Source of the DNA: an uncultured Oscillibacter sp.
GTDB lineage: Bacteria > Bacillota > Clostridia > Oscillospirales > Oscillospiraceae
Assembly (NCBI GenBank): GCA_937884915.1
Contig: CALAAN010000318.1
Coordinates: 1-9,999, forward strand
Reading direction: 5' to 3'
DNA length: 9,999 nt
Position numbers and translations under genes: made by a program
Notes under the pieces: model-generated
What the model saw: the letters and a program-made list of their open reading frames with translations, nothing else
Databases searched by the model: none
Told to the model about the DNA's origin: nothing
In this document: in pieces, positions 6,581 through 9,999 of the stretch
How the letters are laid out: every line of letters begins with the position of its first letter
Numbering within the stretch: position 1 is the first letter of the stretch

Positions 6581-7088
6581 CGAGTTCTCCCTTTTCGGCA
6601 AGCGGCGTGCCATCTTTCATCGTGACCGCCGCCGCGGCGCGGTCGTGCAGCCGCTGATTCAGGCCGTTCAGCGCGCGGATGTAGGCCGCCGTCTCGCCGT
6701 CGTAGCCGTCGGCGCTCAGGCCCGCGATTGTCACGGCGATAAGCAGGCGGCAGTGCGCGAGCAGCGCTTCGATGTCTGCGTAGACGCTCATCTCGTCCCC
6801 GCCGCACTCGAACATCGCGTTCGCCAGCAGATTCGACACATCTTCAAGCAGCACGACGCTGCCGGTTTTGACCGCCGCCGTACCAACCTGAGTCGGACAT
6901 TCGAGCGTCGTAAAGTGCAGGTCCTTTCGCTGCTCGCGGTGCTTTTCGATGCGCTGCAAATTTTCTTCCGAGCAGGGCCGCATCGTGGCGATGTAATAGC
7001 GTCTGCCCGTCGTTCGCGCGACGATGCGCTCGGCATAGCGGCTCTTGCCGCTGCCGTTCGCGCCGGAGATCAAGATCAGCGTTCCCAT
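6567..7088 (-). CDS. cobU: Adenosylcobinamide kinase / adenosylcobinamide-phosphate guanylyltransferase CobU
   Basis: A 173-residue CobU-type protein that phosphorylates adenosylcobinamide and then transfers GMP to it, supplying the substrate of CobS. It begins with the P-loop ISGANGSGKSRYAE (G9-S16), then YYIATMRPCSEE (31-42) and the RIEKHREQR motif (46-54), where H50 sits at the place of the histidine that carries GMP in characterised enzymes. LLEDVSNLLANAMF (80-93) matches the usual nucleotide-binding segment. Oddly, the Thr-Asn-Glu motif usual after the next strand is replaced by Thr-Ile-Ala (T120-A122), and the C-terminus is unusual, ending KGELDEIV. A missing acidic residue could weaken one activity; this is inference. 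The start at 7088 has AAAGGAG five bases upstream; an upstream in-frame start at 7169 would overlap cobT and add 27 unrelated residues. Confidence 0.88.
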   Translation of the reverse strand: MGTLILISGANGSGKSRYAERIVARTTGRRYYIATMRPCSEENLQRIEKHREQRKDLHFTTLECPTQVGTAAVKTGSVVLLEDVSNLLANAMFECGGDEMSVYADIEALLAHCRLLIAVTIAGLSADGYDGETAAYIRALNGLNQRLHDRAAAAVTMKDGTPLAEKGELDEIV

Positions 7089-7093
7089 GCGCG

Positions 7094-7100
7094 CTCCTTT
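7094..7100 (-). promoter_or_regulatory. Ribosome binding site of cobU
   Basis: AAAGGAG on the minus strand, five bases before the ATG at 7088, inside the 13-base gap after the cobT stop. It fixes the cobU start directly before the P-loop strand. Confidence 0.8.
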
Positions 7101-7101
7101 C

Positions 7102-8184
7102 TCAGGGCGTGAACTGGTCGCCCTGGCGAATTTCGTCCAGATAGTCGTCGTTGATGCCCGCCTCGTCAAAGGTCGCCATGTCGTTGATGACGGCGCACGC
7201 GGCGTCGAGCACCTGAAAGGCGAGCGGACAGCCGCTCCCCTCTCCCAGACGCATGCCGAGGTCGAACAGCGGATGTAAGTTCATCGCCTCCATCGCGAGG
7301 CGGTAGCCGATCTCAAACGAAGCGTGGCTCGGCACCAGATAGCCGCGCACATTCGGGCACAGCCTGACGGCGCACAGCGCCGCCGCGGCGGAAATGAGGC
7401 CGTCGATGACCGCGGGCCGGTGCGCCGCTGCCGCGCCCAGAAACGCGCCGCACATCGCCGCGAGGTCAAAGCCGCCCACCTTGGACAGCACGCCGACAAC
7501 ATCGTCCCTATCCGGCCGGTTCACCTCAATGGCGGTGCGGATGACCGCCTTCTTTTTGCGAAAGCTCTCCTCCGTGATGCCGCCGCCGCGCCCCGTCACG
7601 GCCTCGACGTCTGCCCCCAGCAGCACCGACAGCACCGCCGACGAAGTTGTTGTGTTGCCGATGCCCATCTCGCCGACGCCGATCACGTCCGCGTCGGCCG
7701 CTTTCGCGATTTCCGCACCGGTCAGGATGGCCTGCAGGGCCTGCTCCCGCGTCATCGCGGGGCCGGTGCAGATGTTTCGCGTGCCGTAGGCGATCTTGCG
7801 GTTCAGAACGGCGCTCTCATGGATGTCGGCGTTCACGCCGACGTCGCACACGGTCAGGCCGCAGCCAAAGTGTTTGGCCAGCACAGCAGCTCCCGTTTTG
7901 CCCCGCGTCAGGTTGATCGTCTGCTGCTTCGTCACGGACTGCGGCGCGCTGGAAACGCCCTCGGCCACCACGCCGTTGTCCGCAGCGAAGACAAGCAGCT
8001 GCTTTTTTGCGAGTTCATTGTGCACCCGCCCCGTGATCCCCGCGAGCTGGATGGAGAGCTCTTCGAGCCGTCCAAGGCTGCCCGGCGGCTTGGCGAGCCG
8101 CGCCTGATACGCTTCCGCCGCCGTCATCGCATCGCGATCGAGCGGCGAAACTTCGCGTACGAGCGCGTCCAATTCTTCCTGCAT
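7102..8184 (-). CDS. cobT: Nicotinate-nucleotide-dimethylbenzimidazole phosphoribosyltransferase CobT
   Basis: A 360-residue, full-length CobT. It transfers the phosphoribosyl group of nicotinate mononucleotide to the lower-ligand base to make alpha-ribazole 5'-phosphate, which CobS and CobC then use. Landmarks are KPPGSLGRLEEL (32-43), FAADNGVVAEGVS (66-78), the base-binding region GVGEMGIGNTTTSS (169-182), the glycine loop TGRGGGI (197-203) and LGEGSGCPLAF (313-323), whose E315 corresponds to the catalytic base (Glu317 in Salmonella CobT). The protein looks fully competent. The actual base used (dimethylbenzimidazole, adenine or another) cannot be read from the sequence; no bluB or bza genes are in the window. 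The ATG at 8184 follows GGGGAG and lies 14 bases after the cobA stop. Confidence 0.95.
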   Translation of the reverse strand: MQEELDALVREVSPLDRDAMTAAEAYQARLAKPPGSLGRLEELSIQLAGITGRVHNELAKKQLLVFAADNGVVAEGVSSAPQSVTKQQTINLTRGKTGAAVLAKHFGCGLTVCDVGVNADIHESAVLNRKIAYGTRNICTGPAMTREQALQAILTGAEIAKAADADVIGVGEMGIGNTTTSSAVLSVLLGADVEAVTGRGGGITEESFRKKKAVIRTAIEVNRPDRDDVVGVLSKVGGFDLAAMCGAFLGAAAAHRPAVIDGLISAAAALCAVRLCPNVRGYLVPSHASFEIGYRLAMEAMNLHPLFDLGMRLGEGSGCPLAFQVLDAACAVINDMATFDEAGINDDYLDEIRQGDQFTP

Positions 8185-8198
8185 GGCTCTCCCCTTCC

Positions 8199-8720
8199 TT
8201 AAAATTCGACGCCGCGCCGCGCGGCGATCCCCCGGTCAAACGGGTGCTTGCGCTTTCGCATCTCCGTCACATAGTCGGCGGCGTCCAGCAAACGCTGCGA
8301 CGGGTCCCGACCCGTCAGCACCACCTCGATCGTTTCCGGTCTGCCGCGCAGGAAGTCAAGCAGTTTTGTTTCCTCGATCAAGCCGTGGTTGCAGGCGGCG
8401 ACCGCCTCATCGAGCACGAGCAAATCGACGCCGTCCGCGCTCTTTCGCATCGCATCCTCCAGCAGCGCGGAATAGGCCAGCAGCGCCGCCGCTTTCGTCC
8501 GTTCGTCCATCGACCTAAAAAAGCCGAAGTTCTGCTCACAGCATGCAACTTCGACATTCGGCAGCGCGCGCAGGATGTTCAGCTCGGACGAGCTGCCGTC
8601 TTTCAAAAACTGTGCGAACAGCACGCGCTTCCCTGCGCCCGCCGCACGGACGCTCAGTCCGACCGCCGCGGTCGTCTTGCCCTTGCCGTCGCCGCAGTAC
8701 AGGTGAATCAGTCCTCGCAT
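8199..8720 (-). CDS. cobA: Cob(I)yrinic acid a,c-diamide adenosyltransferase (CobA/BtuR/CobO type)
   Basis: A 173-residue ATP:corrinoid adenosyltransferase that attaches the 5'-deoxyadenosyl group to reduced corrinoid cobalt. The P-loop is GDGKGKTT (10-17), the Walker B-like strand is LLVLDE (100-105), and VVLTGRDP (133-140) is followed by the family's end signature ADYVTEMRKRKHPFDRG and ARRGVEF. The length (about 170 residues) fits the Clostridial CobA/CobO group, somewhat shorter than the Salmonella enzyme. A GTG at 8726 overlapping the cobQ stop (GTGA) is possible, but GGGAGG would then be only two bases from it; the ATG at 8720 has a seven-base spacing and is preferred. The gene stands between cobQ and cobT, consistent with making adenosylated intermediates for the later steps. 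Confidence 0.93.
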   Translation of the reverse strand: MRGLIHLYCGDGKGKTTAAVGLSVRAAGAGKRVLFAQFLKDGSSSELNILRALPNVEVACCEQNFGFFRSMDERTKAAALLAYSALLEDAMRKSADGVDLLVLDEAVAACNHGLIEETKLLDFLRGRPETIEVVLTGRDPSQRLLDAADYVTEMRKRKHPFDRGIAARRGVEF

Positions 8721-8722
8721 GC

Positions 8723-9999
8723 TCACACCTCCCGATTCAAAATGCGGTAGATGAGCGGCATGTCAAGTCCTGCGCGCACCGCGTCCGCCAGCAGATCGTA
8801 CTGCCGCTCTTTGCAGGCCCTCGCGTCAAAGGTGCCGAGCGTTTCGAAGGAAACGCCCTTTTTCGCGCACAGCGCCTTTAAGATCGTGTCGGCAACCTCC
8901 TGCTCATCAAAGATACCGTGAACATAGCTGCCGTAGACATTGCCCACACTGATGAGCGCGCCGCGCGCTTCTTCGCTGCGGCCCATGTGGATCTCGTAGC
9001 CCGCGTAGCGCCTGCCGTTCAGCTCAGAGAGCACCCCTTCGACGCCGGAGAAGACGCCGCTTGTCTGCGTCTGCACCTTTTCACCCTGAAATACCGTCTC
9101 GAGCGGCAGAAGGCCCATGCCGTCGATCTCCGCCACGCCCGCGGCCTCGACCCGCTCAGGGTCGGAAATGTGCCGTCCCAGCATCTGATAGCCGCCACAG
9201 ACGCCGAAAACCAGCGTGCCGCCGCTCGCGGCCTTTTTGATCGCCGCCTCCAGTCCGCTTTGGCGGAGCCATTGGAGGTCCGCGATCGTGCTCTTCGTGC
9301 CGGGCAGAATGATCATGTCCGGCGCGCACAGGTCGCGCGCCCGCTCCACATAACGGAGCGAGACGTTTTCATAGCGCTCAAACGGCGAAAAATCCGTAAA
9401 GTTCGAGATACGCGGCAGGCGAATGACCGCAATGTCGATGAGCCGCGGCTCCCTGTCGCGCCCGAAGCGCTCGCTCAGGCTGTCCTCGTCATCGATGTCG
9501 ACATAAAGGTACGGCACGACGCCCGCCACAGGAACGCCGCAGAGCTTTTCGAGCGTCTTGAGCCCCGGCTCTAAAATCGCGCGGTCGCCGCGGAATTTGT
9601 TCACAACGACGCCCTTGATGCGCCTTCTGTCCTCTTCACTTTGCAGCGCGACCGTGCCGTAGAGCTGGGCAAACACGCCGCCGCGGTCGATGTCGCCCAC
9701 CAGCAGCACCGGCGCGTCCACCATGCGCGCAAGGCCCATATTGACGATGTCGTTTTCCTGCAAGTTGATCTCCGCGGGGCTGCCCGCGCCCTCGATGACG
9801 ATGACGTCGTACTCGCGTGCCAAGCTCTCGTAGGCCTCCATCACCGCGGGGACGAAATCGCGTTTTCTGCGGTAGTACTCCATCGCGGGCATGTTGCCCT
9901 GCACGTGGCCGTTCACGATGACCTGGCTGCCGACGTCCGTCGTCGGCTTCAGTAAGATCGGATTCATGCGCACGTCGGGCTCGACGCCCGCGGCCTCGG
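8723..9999 (-). CDS. cobQ: Adenosylcobyric acid synthase CobQ (CbiP), missing its N-terminus at the window edge
   Basis: The gene enters from the right edge already in frame (EAAGVEPDVRMNPILLKP), so its start and roughly the first 70-80 residues lie outside. The 424 visible residues include most of the synthetase domain: IVIEGAGSPAEINL, ANMGLAR-like VNMGLARMVDAPVLLVGDIDRGGVFAQL, and VVNKFRGD. They are followed by a complete glutamine amidotransferase domain with FGVCGGYQMLG (nucleophile cysteine codon at 9197-9199) and GSYVHGIFD (histidine codon at 8918-8920). CobQ uses ATP and glutamine to amidate four carboxylates of adenosyl-cobyrinate a,c-diamide, giving cobyric acid. It heads the visible part of the operon and its stop is close to cobA. 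An internal GTG at 9973 is not the start because homology continues upstream of it. Confidence 0.95.
   Translation of the reverse strand, partial: EAAGVEPDVRMNPILLKPTTDVGSQVIVNGHVQGNMPAMEYYRRKRDFVPAVMEAYESLAREYDVIVIEGAGSPAEINLQENDIVNMGLARMVDAPVLLVGDIDRGGVFAQLYGTVALQSEEDRRRIKGVVVNKFRGDRAILEPGLKTLEKLCGVPVAGVVPYLYVDIDDEDSLSERFGRDREPRLIDIAVIRLPRISNFTDFSPFERYENVSLRYVERARDLCAPDMIILPGTKSTIADLQWLRQSGLEAAIKKAASGGTLVFGVCGGYQMLGRHISDPERVEAAGVAEIDGMGLLPLETVFQGEKVQTQTSGVFSGVEGVLSELNGRRYAGYEIHMGRSEEARGALISVGNVYGSYVHGIFDEQEVADTILKALCAKKGVSFETLGTFDARACKERQYDLLADAVRAGLDMPLIYRILNREV
8728..8733 (-). promoter_or_regulatory. Ribosome binding site deciding the cobA start
   Basis: GGGAGG on the minus strand ends seven bases before the ATG at 8720 but only one base before the GTG at 8726. 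The spacing favours the ATG, although the GTG overlaps the cobQ stop in the style seen elsewhere in this operon. Confidence 0.65.

Noticed and set aside
7324..8202. Plus-strand open frame of 292 codons
   Set aside because: Fully antisense to cobT, which is intact and highly conserved.

Overview
The window looks like a stretch of a GC-rich Gram-positive anaerobe of the class Clostridia, probably near the Oscillospiraceae. This is judged from the gene families, the strong GGGAGG/AAGGAG-type ribosome binding sites, and the combination of late cobalamin genes with a CydDC-like ABC pair and a YgbA-family gene. The taxonomic call is inference. Nearly every gene is on the minus strand; the single clear exception is at 4186-5148.

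Right half (5253-9999, minus strand): a compact late-stage adenosylcobalamin operon, read from right to left as cobQ (5' end cut by the window edge), cobA, cobT, cobU, cobS and cobC. The genes overlap or sit 13-14 bases apart. Together they cover amidation to cobyric acid (CobQ), adenosylation of the corrin cobalt (CobA), activation of the lower-ligand base (CobT), cobinamide activation (CobU), joining of the two halves (CobS) and removal of the phosphate (CobC). The cobD/cbiB step is not in the window. The operon ends at a strong bidirectional hairpin terminator (5195-5237).

Middle (4186-5148, plus strand): a single gene with its own extended -10 promoter. It encodes a DEDDh-type 3'-5' exonuclease domain joined to a cysteine-rich, probably zinc-binding C-terminal region. 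It converges on cobC across the shared terminator. Between it and the left-hand operon lies a divergent intergenic region of about 330 bases (3856-4185) with candidate promoters for both directions and several perfect short inverted repeats.

Left half (1-3855, minus strand): a second operon of a CydD-like ABC half-transporter, a CydC-like ABC half-transporter, a YgbA-family ('nitrous oxide-stimulated promoter') cysteine-rich protein and the start of a DUF454/YbaN small membrane protein. Junctions overlap by 1-4 bases. The CydD-like gene is broken by an apparent single-base loss near 2840-2844, just before its ATPase domain. Restoring one base gives a complete 577-residue protein, so this is either a very recent inactivation or an assembly error. 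The grouping suggests a role in thiol/heme homeostasis or nitrosative stress, but that is inference.

I saw no RNA genes, CRISPR arrays, insertion sequences or phage genes. No wholly new system is evident. The points most worth checking are the frameshift, the divergent regulatory region, the exonuclease/zinc-ribbon fusion and an altered motif in CobU.
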